Shown here: one piece after another, positions 20,574 to 31,384 of the stretch
Layout: each line of letters opens with the position of its first letter
Position numbering within the stretch: the stretch's first letter is position 1
Origin: Flectonema sp. DT1601
Lineage: Eukaryota > Euglenozoa > Diplonemea > Diplonemida > Diplonemidae
NCBI GenBank assembly: GCA_964019425.1
Contig: OZ025826.1
Coordinates: 310,001 to 374,000, forward strand
Reading direction: 5' to 3'
Length of the DNA stretch: 64,000 bases
Notes under the pieces: generated by a model
The model's input: the letters and a program-made list of their open reading frames with translations, nothing else
Told to the model about the DNA's origin: nothing
Databases searched by the model: none
Position numbers and translations under genes: made by a program

Positions 20574-21148
20574 TTTCCCCTGTGTTGGTTTAAAATGAAT
20601 AGAAACTTGATTGTGGATAGACACTTGCTAACTTATGTTGACAAAAACACAACTTATTTCTCCTGTCAGTAAACAGTAGTATGACTTCAACACTTTCTAA
20701 TACTAACTCAAATTACATAACCTAACCTTTGAAGGGCATATTACTGATTGCTGGTTGAAAAGATATGCGAAACTGACAAATCACTGAGAATAATAATTTT
20801 CTTCCAAACAACCTGAACGTAATGATTGATGTCGAAGGGGAATGATGAAACGGAATAGTTGAAACTAATAAAAGTGGCAAGAAGCTCAAAAAAAAAAAGA
20901 AAAGTACTTATTATTGTGAGTGACCAGAGTTGAAAACTACATTCCACAAAGGTGGAAATATGAACAGAAAAATTCGTAGTCGGTTGCGCACAAAACTGCA
21001 AACTTAAACTGAGAAGGGGCCAATAGCAGTTTATAATTATACATTAGACAGGTGTCAATAGAACTGATGTCATCTGTTCTCCTGCCTAAGGATGTCCATG
21101 TTGTTCAGCACAAAGTGAAAGCAGCAGCCAAAAAGAAAGTTTGCTGCC
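20574..21148. other. Intergenic spacer
   Basis: Holds the promoter and 5' UTR of the golgin gene and the 3' UTR of DCAF13. No convincing gene; short open frames here lack family resemblance. Confidence 0.45.
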
Positions 21149-22567
21149 TCACTCAACATTCTGAACGATGATGTTCTTCTTGATAGTCGGAGGTTCAAGT
21201 GTCTTTTTAGTGTTTGATTGCTGGTTGCGAAGCTTTCTAATTCTACTGTTGGCCATGACACGTTTCTTCTTTTGAGCAGTTTTGATGTATTTCGGAATCA
21301 TACGTTGGTTGTTGATCTTCTTAATTTCTTCAAACTCTCCGAATCTCTCCCTCAACTTGGCGTTGTATTCGAGTTTCTTCTTCTCTCTCAGATACAAATG
21401 CTTCAGTGGTGCGGAGGCATTCGCCTTCCAGATTCGCACAGAGTAGTCGTCACTACCGCTTACTATAAATTTATTATCGAGAGACCATTGGCAAGCCCAA
21501 ACTCGTCTCATTCTCTTTGTGTGGTAGACATCTCTGCTGCTTCCGTTACAAATATCCGTACCCCAGAGTCGAATTGTTTTATCAAAAGAAGAAGAAACGA
21601 TTTCCTTACCAGTTGGGGAGTAATCAACATCAAGTACCTGTTTTTTTATTATTTTATTATTTTTTTATTTTGAATAAGAATTAACCAAAAAAGGGACTTG
21701 ACATACAGCACCAACGTGAGACACAAAGACAAGCTGAGCCTTGTCCATCTTTCTAACGTCAAATTGGTACAGGTTGTGGTCCTCATTGGCGCAGACAAAG
21801 GTCATAGGCTCCATTGGATTCCAACAAAGTTTGTTAGTTTTCATAGTGAGGATTGATTTTTGAGTAGCCTGTTCTACTCTGCAATCATAAATACAAACAG
21901 CTCTGTCCGACATCGAGCACAGAATTAGATCTGTCTCAACTTTATTATAACGGCAACAGGTAATCTGATCTATTCCCCAGTTAAAAGATGAAATGGGTGC
22001 CTGACGTGTTAGGTCCCAAATATCTAAATTATAACCAGCCGTGGCCATCATTCCCTTCCCCCAATGATGATCGACAGATGTGAAACTCCTGTCACCTAAG
22101 TACTCAGCAAGTGGTCTTGCTTCTCCATGTGAATCCATTTGTTCGTTTCCGTCCATATCCCACAGACGAACAGATTTGTCAGTACTGCATGTCAGATACG
22201 AAGATCCGTCAGGACTCACAACAATACCAGAAACAGTACCCCTGTGAGCAGTTACTTGGTGACATAGTTGCCTTCTCTGTAAATTCCAAAGCCTCACCTC
22301 ACCATCATAACTCCCCGATAACAACAAAGACAAACTAGTCGGATCCTTGGCCATGCAGTTTACAGCGTCTGTGTGTCCTTCCAAAGCACAAACAAACGGT
22401 TTTGCAAACATTCTATCCAACTTGGCTGCCGTCAACGCTCGCTGGTACTCCTTCTGCCTATCAAAAGGGTGTAATTTGGGGTCCAGGTTTCGGTGCACTC
22501 TTGTCACATCGCTTCCCCTGTCTTTGGTGTGGTCCTTCTCACTGCGGGAGAGGATTTTGAACTTCAT
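21149..22567 (-). CDS. DCAF13: DCAF13/SOF1, WD40 protein of the small-subunit processome
   Basis: Exons 22567-21707 and 21637-21149 encode 449 aa, close to the 445 aa of human DCAF13. The start MKFKILSRSEKDHTKDRGSD is the conserved SOF1 N-terminus (MKVK.L.R). WD repeats follow, with recognisable ends such as GEVRLWNLQ, KSVRLWDMD, YNLDIWDLT, KTIRLWGTD and YSVRIWKAN. The C-terminal SOF1 domain has EYNAKLRERFGEFEEIKKI and a basic tail (AQKKKRVMANSRIRKLRNQ). The family acts in the nucleolus with U3 snoRNP in early 18S rRNA processing, and in animals also as a CUL4 substrate receptor. Nothing is missing or unusual. Confidence 0.95.
21638..21706 (-). other. Intron of DCAF13
   Basis: Donor GTATGTCAAG follows GTT GGT GCT; acceptor AAAACAG precedes GTA CTT GAT. 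69 nt, phase 0; joining gives SHVGAVLDVDYSPTG, a normal WD-repeat start. The pyrimidine/A-T tract before the acceptor is typical of introns in this window. Confidence 0.9.
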
Positions 22568-22826
22568 GTTGCTTTCCTAATAAGGGTAATAATGTTTAAG
22601 ATAGCACTCAAAATATGTTAACACTCTTGGTTCTCTAACTATAACACAAATTACTTAGTCAACATTGTCTGAGGTCTGCACCGCCTCAAATCAAAAACAA
22701 ATAATACAAAATATTCTACAACAGATGAATGCCATACACGGCACTTAAAAAAAATAACTGAAAACAATAAACATAAATAATTGCTATCAATCTCGCGACT
22801 GATTCGAGATTGATAAAAAGCAACAG
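22568..22826. other. Short intergenic spacer upstream of DCAF13
   Basis: AT-rich DNA separating the DCAF13 start codon from the stop codon of the next minus-strand gene. It presumably holds the DCAF13 promoter; no motif stands out. Confidence 0.4.
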
Positions 22827-25046
22827 CTAGTTGTCATAACCAGTCGGTTGATAAATCTTACGAAGTCTTTCTCGATCTCTCTCCCGCTGTTGTTCATGAG
22901 AAGCCTCCAAATCAATTGACGTGGTTGCACATGTGGGAGCAATCCAACGAGCCTGCCTTATCATTTTTGGAGGTGACACGAATCTAGTGTTCGCCGCTCC
23001 TGGGGAAGCAGATTGGTATTTTTGATACATCGGAGGAGGTTCACGTGGTGGTGGTGGCATGAGGTGCACAGCATTCTCTGGTTTTTGAAGAGTTCTCTCA
23101 GGTTCCTGAATTGGAGCAACAGCAGGTGTAGAAGTCACTAAAGGTGTAAAAGACTGCTGAGAACTTGGTTTCGGTTTTATCCAGCGGATATCTTCATTCG
23201 TTATTTGACTGACTGAACGATGAAGGTGTTCCGATTCATTTTGTGTTGCTGTATCAAGTGACGGCTGATTGGCTTCTGAGTTTCCCGGTTGGAATATTTC
23301 AACGGGGTAGAGTGGTACCCCCCGAGATTTCTTCGAACTCTTCCTCGAAACTAATTCACTGCTGATATTACTTTTTGATTTTTTAATTGTTGGGCGTTTT
23401 GAGTAATCAGACACTGAGGACTCCAGTGACGGTGATTCTCTCTTGGGCGGAGATAAAGTTTCCTGAAATGCCTTAACTTCCTGCTGTTGAAGCCTCAGAT
23501 CATTCAGTTCCTGTTGTTGCTCTTGCTGCAATTTCATAACCCGTTTGACATGTTCGTTTATTTCATTATCGTCTTCCTGTGTGTCGGTGGATATTACTTT
23601 AACTTGGCTATCAACCCACGCTCTCATGTTTCTGTGCTTTTGTCGCTCTTCTTTTCGTTTCATTTTCGCCCACCTTGACATTGTCGAAATTTGCTTTTGA
23701 AGTCCCGTTGTTTCCTTTCGAAGATGCTCCAAATAATTTCCTTTTGTCATTGAATCGACGTGTTCCCTCAGCATTAGTATTTCACGTTTCTGTTCTTCAG
23801 TAGCATTTGGATATTTTGGTTCCACAACTTCCTCTGGAGGGAGTTGATGGAATTTTCCATCTCTCCAAACTGGGGCATGGATTACTGTTTTGACCTCCCC
23901 TTTTTGATTGTCTTCATCGGAACTGAACCCAAGCATCAATGTTGTATCAGAAACACTTGATAAATCATCAACTATCTGCGCTTGTAATTGATCAAGTTGC
24001 AAGGCTTGCTCAGCCGTGAATTTTGCTTGAGATTCAACGTGTTTTTTTAAGGCAGCGATGGCACCCTGTTGTCTTCTAATTATGCTGGTTTTCATACCAT
24101 CAGTGAGACCTGTAATTTCGTCGTCATCATTAGGTACAAATCCAATATCGACATCAGCCATTGAACGCTTTAAAACAGCAAGTCTTGAAAGGATTGGTGC
24201 CTTGTGAGAAATAAGTAACTGCTGTGTTGTATCAAACGGAAGTCTACCTCCACACTGCGGACAGAACTTGTGGGTTGGTTCTAAGGTGTCAGAAGAACAA
24301 TGGGGACAGACTCCGGAGCTACTGTGAAAATCAGACTCTCTCGAAGACGCCGGAGACGTTTGTGCTTGCGATTTATATTCATGGCTTGTAAAGGTTCTCT
24401 GATCTAATTCTTGTGAAATTACTTGTTGTTGACCAGGACCAAGTGTTTGAAACTCAGTTGAAGCAGATTGAATTTCAGAATGGTCCGGTTCTGACTGGGC
24501 TTGAGATTCCGGTACGTCACTTTCCTCTCCTATCCTAAATCGCCGTTGCTGAACATTTTCTAGGACTCTACCAAGTGTTTGTCTAGCACTTAATAAATTA
24601 TGACCACCCGCACTCTTTGGGACAACTACAGAAATACTCCGCTGTCCAACTAGAATGTGTAGAGTTTCTGTTGTAGCATTCACCTCAGCTACCTGGACAT
24701 CAGTTACGTGGGTAGTTGGGAGATTCGTAGCAATTTTGAGTCCGTTTTCAGTATTAATTAGTATCAAGCTTCCACTAGTGATGAGAAATACCCTTCTACG
24801 AGGTCCCCCTGACTCGCCACCAATTCCTGATTGTACTTCTAAGGCATATTTCACATCTTTTCTTGCAAACTGAGACAATTTTCCAACTGGCTTCACTGTG
24901 TCCGGTAGCGCGTACTGTTCTGGAGGTGGTCCACTTGGTAACGGTGGTCGAAACTGGTCTGAATCTTGCCGCTTTATCTTTTCACTCTTCAATGACATAA
25001 CTGTTGATTGCCTGCTGGCAGCACTATTCCCCGATGCAACCGACAT
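22827..25046 (-). CDS. Zinc-ribbon protein with predicted coils, about 739 aa
   Basis: Read from the ATG of MSVASGNSAASRQSTVM (25046). The 12 codons upstream cross an acceptor-like TACAAACAG (25062-25070), so an intron in the 5' UTR is likely and this ATG is the probable start. Residues about 60-160 (KYALEVQSGIGG, RRRVFLITSGSLILI, VTDVQVAEVN, LHILVGQRSISVVV) alternate strands like a PH-type fold. At about 253-280 there is a zinc ribbon, CPHCSSDTLEPTHKFCPQCGG. Residues about 330-560 are charged and partly heptad-patterned (EEQKREILMLREHVDSM, KLQQEQQQELNDLRLQQQE). The tail is Pro/Ser-rich with PPPPREPPPMYQ. I do not recognise the family; a scaffold or cytoskeletal/trafficking role is only a guess. 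Confidence 0.75.
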   Translation of the reverse strand: MSVASGNSAASRQSTVMSLKSEKIKRQDSDQFRPPLPSGPPPEQYALPDTVKPVGKLSQFARKDVKYALEVQSGIGGESGGPRRRVFLITSGSLILINTENGLKIATNLPTTHVTDVQVAEVNATTETLHILVGQRSISVVVPKSAGGHNLLSARQTLGRVLENVQQRRFRIGEESDVPESQAQSEPDHSEIQSASTEFQTLGPGQQQVISQELDQRTFTSHEYKSQAQTSPASSRESDFHSSSGVCPHCSSDTLEPTHKFCPQCGGRLPFDTTQQLLISHKAPILSRLAVLKRSMADVDIGFVPNDDDEITGLTDGMKTSIIRRQQGAIAALKKHVESQAKFTAEQALQLDQLQAQIVDDLSSVSDTTLMLGFSSDEDNQKGEVKTVIHAPVWRDGKFHQLPPEEVVEPKYPNATEEQKREILMLREHVDSMTKGNYLEHLRKETTGLQKQISTMSRWAKMKRKEERQKHRNMRAWVDSQVKVISTDTQEDDNEINEHVKRVMKLQQEQQQELNDLRLQQQEVKAFQETLSPPKRESPSLESSVSDYSKRPTIKKSKSNISSELVSRKSSKKSRGVPLYPVEIFQPGNSEANQPSLDTATQNESEHLHRSVSQITNEDIRWIKPKPSSQQSFTPLVTSTPAVAPIQEPERTLQKPENAVHLMPPPPREPPPMYQKYQSASPGAANTRFVSPPKMIRQARWIAPTCATTSIDLEASHEQQRERDRERLRKIYQPTGYDN

Positions 25047-25780
25047 TGTTTGGACCAAACCCTGTTTGTAAAAAAAGAACATTAATAATCACTCTAACAA
25101 TTAATTCCTCCAGTGATTGAAGATGAACGATTACATCGAGTAATCATGGTATGGTATGGTCTTCAACATCCATCCTCTTCCCCTCCCTCGGACACCAGTC
25201 CACATGTAACGTTCTTAAAGTGATTCAGCTTGTCAAGTTCATCAATTATCATGCGAGTTCTTTATATTCATAATACCGTAATTATAAATATCATGGTGTA
25301 TAAAAAGTCTCCAAATCTCCAAAAAATGGCCAAATCCACCATCTTTATTATATCCAAAGTTTTTTTAGTACAATCATTCACAGAAAACACTTAGCAAAAT
25401 TCGGATTCCAGAAAAAAAAAGAATTTTTTTGACCTTTTTTTTTTGACTTTCTGATACTAAATTTTGAACTGGTTAAAGTTCTCAAGCTGGTATTGTGTAC
25501 CAACCTGGTGGGGGATTGATAACTATGTCTTGAATGTTGAGGTCTTCCAGATACATATCAAATAACGTTGTTGGTAGCTGGTTGCACACCAGTCTTAATG
25601 AATGATGTCAAAATCGTTGACCGGGTTTTTTTTTTTTTTGTACCTACAAACCCATTGTTCGGTAGAAAGAGAATTGTGGCAGCGTAACTACCTATTCCTT
25701 TATTAGGATTTTCTACCGGTTGCGCACAAACAAAATAAAAGTGTGAGTTAGTAAGTAAAAAGTGAAGTTTGCCGATTCTT
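25047..25780. other. AT-rich intergenic region
   Basis: Promoter and 5' UTR region of the zinc-ribbon gene, then DNA with A and T runs (25410-25445, 25625-25640). No supported gene. Confidence 0.4.
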
Positions 25781-26368
25781 TTTTTTGGGGGGTCTGGTTG
25801 CAGGTTGTGTGTCTCCTGCTTCGCGGGGGCTTTGGTCACGTTTCTAACCTCGCTCCCGCTCTTGTTCTCCCTCGTCCTCTACCGTGTGTTTTGGGTTGGC
25901 TCTGGGGTCTTGGCTCTGTCTTTTCCTCGACTCTTGAGACCTCCTTCGTGGAGTCCCTAGCGCCTCCCCCCTTTCGAGAAGTCTAGGACCCTTCGTGTTG
26001 GATCCCCTTCTCTCTCCCTCATCTCTCCTTGGGTGCTTTTCTCACTCTGTGATGACGACCTTGTGACCAGCTCTACTCCTGCCACACCTTGTCCGTCTCG
26101 CTCCGCCGGCTCCGGGCGTACTCCCGCGTCCGTGAACGAGGTCAGGCAGCCCGTGGGCCCGTGTGCGTACCCCATTGTGTCGGGTGAGTCTCCCTTACCT
26201 ACCCGACGCAGTGTGGGTTTCCTATTGTAACTCCGCGGAGCCTGTTCCCTCGTGGTGCCCTCCACTGGCTCCGGTTCCTTCTGCTTGCGTCTCTTCCTCT
26301 TCGCTTTCCTGCTCGGGTCTGGGGAGAGCACCTCTATCCTCTCCCTCCTTCTCCCTTGAGGCGATCGG
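25781..26368 (-). other. GC-rich, purine-biased segment of unknown nature split by the hAT element
   Basis: On the minus strand this DNA is strongly G/A-rich. It continues on the far side of the hAT-like element (27977-28062), so the transposon inserted into it. A minus-strand open frame of 124 codons (26331-25957) is basic and low-complexity and does not resemble a known protein. It may be part of another repetitive element or a gene fragment; I cannot tell. Confidence 0.35.
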
Positions 26369-27976
26369 CAGGGTGGAGGTGTTCACGATTTTTCACTTCG
26401 CTACATGAAAATTCACGATTTTTCACGATTTTTCACTTAATTTTTTGCTGCTTTTTGGTAGTGAAATCCTGTGAAAATGTGTGAAAATGTGTGAATTCTA
26501 GTGAAAAAAGTGAGTGATATCCAGATGAGAGTACTTGATGAGGCGCTTGTTGCGCTGCAAGAATGTGAGAACCCACCTGAGGAATGGAATACCTCGAAGC
26601 GGGCATGATAACACATAGCATGCAAATGCTAAGCTTCCGAAGCGCCCATTCGTAACCTTCTCTTTAAATGGGCACGCCCTAAAAGAGATGCGGTGCTTCT
26701 TGCGAAGCCAGTAAGCAAACGACCGATTTCCACGTATGAAGAAGCACAGCGTTACTATTGAACGGAGGAAGTCACTGAGGCCAAAGTACTTCGCAATCCA
26801 GGAGGCAATGCAATGAACTCGGTGTGTAGGCTCCGGGATGAGGCAGATATTGCCATCTTGGTCAAATAATTTAAACCCCCTGTATTCTGATCCACCCCGA
26901 TCACTGAGCGCAGAGGTAATCGTGCAAGTTGACAGAAGTGGTGGTGTCGGATCAGTGATTAAGATTCCGAGCTGCTGGAAGTGGTGCAGCGCACGTCGTA
27001 GTGTGTCACAGAATGATTTACTTTGAGCTTGGTGGCTCTGTGTCAGTCTGCATGCAAGACTATAGCATGCAGTCGTAGCTGTAGCAGCAGTGATGTGCAG
27101 CGCTGAAGAATTTTCTGTCACAGATGTTGCGTCACTTACTAGGCAGAAGGTACTCTCCCGGTTGCGAATGAGAAACACACAATCCTGCACATACAACCAC
27201 CGGATCATCTCTCTTCGTGCAGCCCAATAACTGACGGAGTCAAGACCATGAAGCTGGCGGGTAAACTGCGGAATGCGGCGCATGGCGATGTGCTGCAAGA
27301 GGATCGGGACAACTGTACTTGGTGGCTGTGGGCGGTGATGCAGGGTCCCAGCAACAGTGTATTGCGATACACCGTCAACCTCACCAATCTTCTCATCGCA
27401 CCAGATCAGCATGCCATCCGTGCCAGCAACACGAGCCCTAACCTCCAAGTCATCTTCAACTTCTAGTCCCATACATCTAGCAGCTTTGATCTGCTAGTCA
27501 CATACAGCAAGATCTCTGCTAGCAAGGAATCGCGAAGTTGCACTGTTACTCTTACGAGAGCCATGTGAATGCATTACCACAATTATAAACTGTAGAGAAC
27601 GATAGGATTAACAAGCACCACCACTTCAACGATCACCACACATGCCTATCAACCCACCTGTGCTAGAATAGTTCAGCAACCACATGAAACTGTAACAAGA
27701 GCTGGATTAAAGAGAAGTAGTATTAACAATAAACTGTAGAGAACGATAGGATTAACAAGCACCGATGACAACTACGAAGCAATGCAGTTCAGGCCCCCTG
27801 AGTAGTTTTTTTTACCAAACCACAAATCTCAATATCAAAATTCACGAAAATTCACGATTTTTCACCATGTTTTTGGCAGTGAATTTTCGTGAATTTTCGT
27901 GATAGGTAGTGACAACTCGTGACAAACCGTGAAGGATCGTGAAAATCCGTGAAAATTCGTGAAACCTCCACCCCTG
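26369..27976 (-). mobile_element. hAT-like DNA transposon
   Basis: Ends are inverted: left CAGGGTGGAGGTG, right (reverse complement) CAGGGGTGGAGGT. CAGGG-type ends are characteristic of hAT. The 8 bp outside are GCGATCGG (left) and CCGATCGC (right), identical at the six central bases. The first and last 120-170 bp are packed with TTCACGA/TTCGTGA-type motifs (26380-26520 and 27840-27965), resembling subterminal transposase-binding repeats. The element is only 1.6 kb and encodes one 324-aa frame, so it is probably a deletion derivative. Confidence 0.65.
26498..27472 (-). CDS. Possible hAT-type transposase fragment, 324 aa
   Basis: The open frame lies centrally between the inverted ends. LVSDATSVTENSSALHIT could hold the first catalytic Asp with the following small residues, and HRVHCIASWIAKYFGLSDF resembles the hAT C-x2-H helix preceding the insertion domain, though with S in place of H. 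It is about half the usual length of 500-700 aa and lacks an N-terminal BED finger and a clear C-terminal dimerisation block. The hAT assignment rests mostly on the element's ends; the protein alone would be ambiguous. Confidence 0.45.
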   Translation of the reverse strand: MGLEVEDDLEVRARVAGTDGMLIWCDEKIGEVDGVSQYTVAGTLHHRPQPPSTVVPILLQHIAMRRIPQFTRQLHGLDSVSYWAARREMIRWLYVQDCVFLIRNRESTFCLVSDATSVTENSSALHITAATATTACYSLACRLTQSHQAQSKSFCDTLRRALHHFQQLGILITDPTPPLLSTCTITSALSDRGGSEYRGFKLFDQDGNICLIPEPTHRVHCIASWIAKYFGLSDFLRSIVTLCFFIRGNRSFAYWLRKKHRISFRACPFKEKVTNGRFGSLAFACYVLSCPLRGIPFLRWVLTFLQRNKRLIKYSHLDITHFFH

Positions 27977-28062
27977 CCGATCGCCTCATCCCTTCCTGTA
28001 CCTCCTCGCCTGCCGTTCACCTGAGCTCGGGGTGGACTCTCCCATTTCCGCCTGCTTTTTTT

Positions 28063-28112
28063 TAAACAGGAGTTAAGATCACTTATTTGAGATAACACAT
28101 ATACAAGAGCAT
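28063..28112 (+). repeat. Partial copy of subterminal sequence E
   Basis: T run, AAACAG, then GAGTTAAGATCACTT and a degenerate ACACATA...CGAGAGC-like stretch. This matches the E sequence at 36880-36940 and its inverted copy E' near 58350-58400. Here it leads straight into a B array in the opposite order from that at 36.8 kb. Confidence 0.65.
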
Positions 28113-28705
28113 ATTTTCCGTCCTGGTCAAGACGCTAAACTGATTGTTTTTTTCTTTAAAAAATAAATAAAAAGAATAAAAAAAAAATAAAAAAAAAGGA
28201 ATAAACAATTTTATCATTGTTTTTTTTTATCGATCGACTATGTCGATCACTTTCTATTTTCCGTCCTGGTCAAGACGCTAAACTGATTGTTTTTTCTTTA
28301 AAAAATATTAAAAAGGATTTAAAAAAAAAAAAAAAAAAAAAAAAGAGTAAACAATGTTATCATTGTTTTTTTATCGATCGACTATGTCGATCACTTTCTA
28401 TTTTCCGTCCTGGTCAGGACGCTAAACTGATTGTTTTTTCTTTAAAAATAAATAAAAAGAATAAAAAAAAAAAAAGGAATAAACAATGTTATCATGGTTT
28501 TTTTTATCGATCGACTATGTCGATTACTTTCTATTTTCCGTCCTGGTCAAGACGCTAAACTGATTGTTTTTTCTTTAAAAAATAATAAAAAGGATTAAAA
28601 AAAAAAAAAAAAAAAAAGAATAAACAATGTTATCATTGTTTTTTTTATCGATCGACTTTGTCGACTAATTTCTATTTTCCGTTTTTTTTTTCTTTAAAAA
28701 ATAAA
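28113..28705 (+). repeat. B minisatellite array, forward orientation
   Basis: About five units of 110-135 bp. Each holds three inverted repeats: ACAATG-TTAT-CATTGT, GATCGAC-TAT-GTCGATC and CGTCCTG-GTC-AAGACG (or the perfect CGTCCTG-GT-CAGGACG), then CTAAACTGATTG and A/T runs. The units differ mainly in homopolymer length. Confidence 0.9.
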
Positions 28706-29984
28706 GGGAAAACCTCTAATTCCACGTAAATGTTACTGAAATGTCCGATTTCAACATGAAAGTTTCCGAAATGGACAGCTCCACACAAAATAGTTTCCGA
28801 AATGGACAGCTCCACACACGAAAGTTTCCGAAATGGACAGCAAAAAAAAAAAAAAAAATTTTGTTGGCAAAAAAAAAAATGAATTTTTTTTTTTTTTTTT
28901 CTCCGTTGCCTGCACCCAAAAAAACTTTTCGCTAGTGAACAACTTTTTTTTTCCCGCATAAAATTGCTATGGTAGGTAATTTCATTTTCGCTGTTCAGTA
29001 AACGGAAAGGTTTTTCTTTCGCTATTCACTGAAAGTGATATTCGGATTTTTCGCTGTTCGGTAAGAAAACAAGGTTTTTCTTCGTTCCCAAATACACCGG
29101 GATGGCCGAGATGGGTTGGTTCTCAATGAGGGAAGGAGTAATTTAAGGTAAAGCAAGTGCTGTAATTACAACTAATACGTGCAGGGCCTGAATCAACCTC
29201 TTAGTACTCCCTTTTCAACAGGTGACATAATAATATATACTAGTAGCTCGCTAATCAAGTGAAAGTTAGTAGCGGATTAGTTCGGCTGATTGAATCTTTA
29301 GAAAAGTGTTCCGTGGGCTACTTTCACAGAAACTCCGAAAGGACAGTACTGTGTGGCTCAGTGAGGTGATCTCAGACTTGAGAACACTAAATGGTTTCGC
29401 CACTCCACAGCTATTCATGTCAAGCCCTAGGCCGCTGATCATGTACACTTGGTTTTTGCGCTCTCATACCTCATCTTGGTTGGTACGACGTGTAGCGGAG
29501 ACTTGTCTCTGCGTAGGTGACCCGGCCCTGCACACATACCGAGCTGTATCACTCTTCTAAAGATTCATGATGTTGGATTTCTCTTGTCTCCTATCTGACG
29601 CTTGTGATGCACCTCTAGTATTTTAATACACTCTGAATTCTCATGGTTGTATGAGCTGACATGTCGGGTGTCTCTACCCGAAATTCGTCCATCCCTATAC
29701 CTGGCCCTGCACACATACCGAGCTATGCCGATCCAGGGGCGCAGTCAGGCCCAGGCCCAGGTCACACAGGTTCGGTGTATTTCACTCATCTCGACGGATG
29801 GCCTTGCCTTACGTAGGAAAAAAAAATTTTTTTGGGAGAAAAAAAAATCCCCATGACTTTGGGCGACCCTGAAATGCACTGGCAGTAAGCTATAAAAAAA
29901 AAAAAAACAGCTGTCCATTTCGGAAACTTTCATGTTGAGATCGGACATTTCAGAAACTTTTTTGTGGAATTATAGTTTTTCCCA
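28706..29984. mobile_element. Non-autonomous Mutator-like element (MULE-3)
   Basis: Long inverted ends of about 75 bp start GGGAAAACCTCTAATTCCAC on the left and GGGAAAAACTATAATTCCAC on the right strand; both contain CATGAAAGTTTCCGAAATGG. The flanking 9 bp are identical (AAAAATAAA at 28697-28705 and 29985-29993), the target duplication length of MULEs. The interior has no transposase. It contains a tRNA 5'-half-like stretch (GGGATGGCCGAGATGG, about 29100) and two copies of GGCCCTGCACACATACCGAG (29524 and 29703). Confidence 0.85.
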
Positions 29985-30169
29985 AAAATAAATAAAAAGA
30001 ATTTCAAAAAAAAAAAAAAGAATAAACAATGTTATCATTGTTTTTTTATCGATCGACTATGTCGATCACTTTCTATTTTCCGTCCTGGTCAAGACGCTAA
30101 ACTGATTGTTTTTTCTTTAAAAAATAATAAAAAAGATTAGGAAAAAAAAGAAAAAAAAAAAAAAAAAAA
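29985..30169 (+). repeat. B minisatellite, forward orientation (continuation right of MULE-3)
   Basis: One and a half units continuing the array interrupted by MULE-3, ending in an A run where a repeat A fragment begins. Confidence 0.85.
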
Positions 30170-30239
30170 GACCAGAAGAGGAAGAGAAAATGAAAAGGTA
30201 TAATATTATTGTGGGGATATGAGGGATAGCAGGGAGATG

Positions 30240-30242
<3 letters not shown>
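30170..30242 (+). repeat. 3' fragment of repeat A
   Basis: Matches the last 70 bp of repeat A (ACCAGAAG... GGTATAATATTATTGTGG ... GGGAGATGCTC). It marks the point where B arrays switch from forward to reverse orientation. Confidence 0.75.
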
Positions 30243-30273
<31 letters not shown>

Positions 30274-30615
30274 CTTTTAATTATTTTAAAGAAAAAACAA
30301 TCAGTTTAGCGTCTTGACCAGGACAGAAAATAGAAAGTAATCGACATAGTCGATCGATAAAAAGAAACAATGATAACATTGTTTATTCCTTTTTTTTTTT
30401 TTTTTTTTTTTTCATTCTTTTTATTTATTTTTAGAGAAAAAACAATCAGTTTAGCGTCCTGACCAGGACGGAAAATAGAAAGTAATCGACATAGTCGATC
30501 GATAAAAAAACAATGATAACATTGTTTATTCTTTTTTTTTATTTTTTTTATATTCTTTTTTATTAATTTTGAAAAAAAAAAAACAATCAGTTTAGCGTCT
30601 TGACCAGGACGGAAA
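30243..30615 (-). repeat. B minisatellite array, reverse orientation
   Basis: Three units in the orientation opposite to 28.1-30.2 kb, starting with a T run after GATGCTC and ending at GGACGGAAA, where repeat A copy 1 begins. Confidence 0.9.
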
Positions 30616-31016
30616 GCTGAATTTCGATAAAGTGGGAAGTAACGGACTGGGAGCTTTTGGCTCCTGCCCTATTCCCGATGTAAACTTTCTTTTTTTTTTT
30701 TTTTTTTTTTAACAGGCCCAAAGGGCGACAATGATGGTTGCTGACCAAGGAATAATATTCAAATGAATTTTCGTTTCAAAGAAACGAACAGAATTAAGAG
30801 AGAGGCAGAGAAAAAAAAAAAAAGAAAGAAAAGAAAAAAAAATATGAAGAGGAAATAATCAAACATGAAAAAATAAAAAAAAAAAAAAATAAAATATAAA
30901 TAAAAAACGTTGTATGAAAAAGGAAAAAAAAGAAAAAAAAAAAAAAAAACCAGAAAAGGAAAGAGAAGATGAAAAGGTATAATATTATTGTGGGGATATG
31001 AGGATAGCAGGGAAAT

Positions 31017-31020
<4 letters not shown>
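30616..31020 (+). repeat. Dispersed repeat A, copy 1
   Basis: Starts GCTGAATTTCGATAAAGTGG; contains GGGAGCTTTTGGCTCC (a perfect inverted repeat), a T run ending AACAGGCCCAAAGGGC, TTCGTTTCAAAGAAACGAA (another inverted repeat), purine-rich A runs, AACGTTGTATG and a 3' end ATGCTC followed by a T run and a B array. Full-length copies are about 400-420 bp. No coding capacity. Confidence 0.85.
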
Positions 31021-31048
<28 letters not shown>

Positions 31049-31384
31049 ATTTATTATTTAAAAAAAAGGAAACAATCAGTTTAGCGTCTCGATCAGGACG
31101 GAAAATAGAAAGTGATCGACATAGTCGATCGATAAAAAAACAATAATAACATTGTTTATTCTTTTTTTTTATTTATTTTAAATTCTTTTTATTTATTTTT
31201 TAAAGGAAAAAAAAAAAACGGAAAATAGAAATTAGTCGACAAAGTCGAACGATAAAAAAAAACAATGATAACATTGTTTATTCTTTTTTTTTTGTATTTT
31301 TTTTTATTCTTTTTATTAATTTTGAAAAAAAAAAAAAAAACAATCAGTTTAGCGTCTTGACCAGGACGGAAAATAGAAAGTGAT
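31021..31384 (-). repeat. B minisatellite array, reverse orientation
   Basis: About three units, including one short unit that lacks the CAATCAGTTTAGCG...GGA block, bounded by repeat A on both sides. Confidence 0.9.

Noticed and set aside
20741-21001. 86-codon hydrophobic minus-strand frame between the golgin and DCAF13
   Set aside because: It lies in the golgin upstream region, has no family resemblance or codon bias, and would leave no room for a promoter.
28672-28959. Lys/Phe-rich open frames around 28.2-29.0, 31.3-31.6 and 60.6-60.8 kb
   Set aside because: They arise from A/T homopolymers in B units and MULE ends and have no conserved content apart from the repeats.
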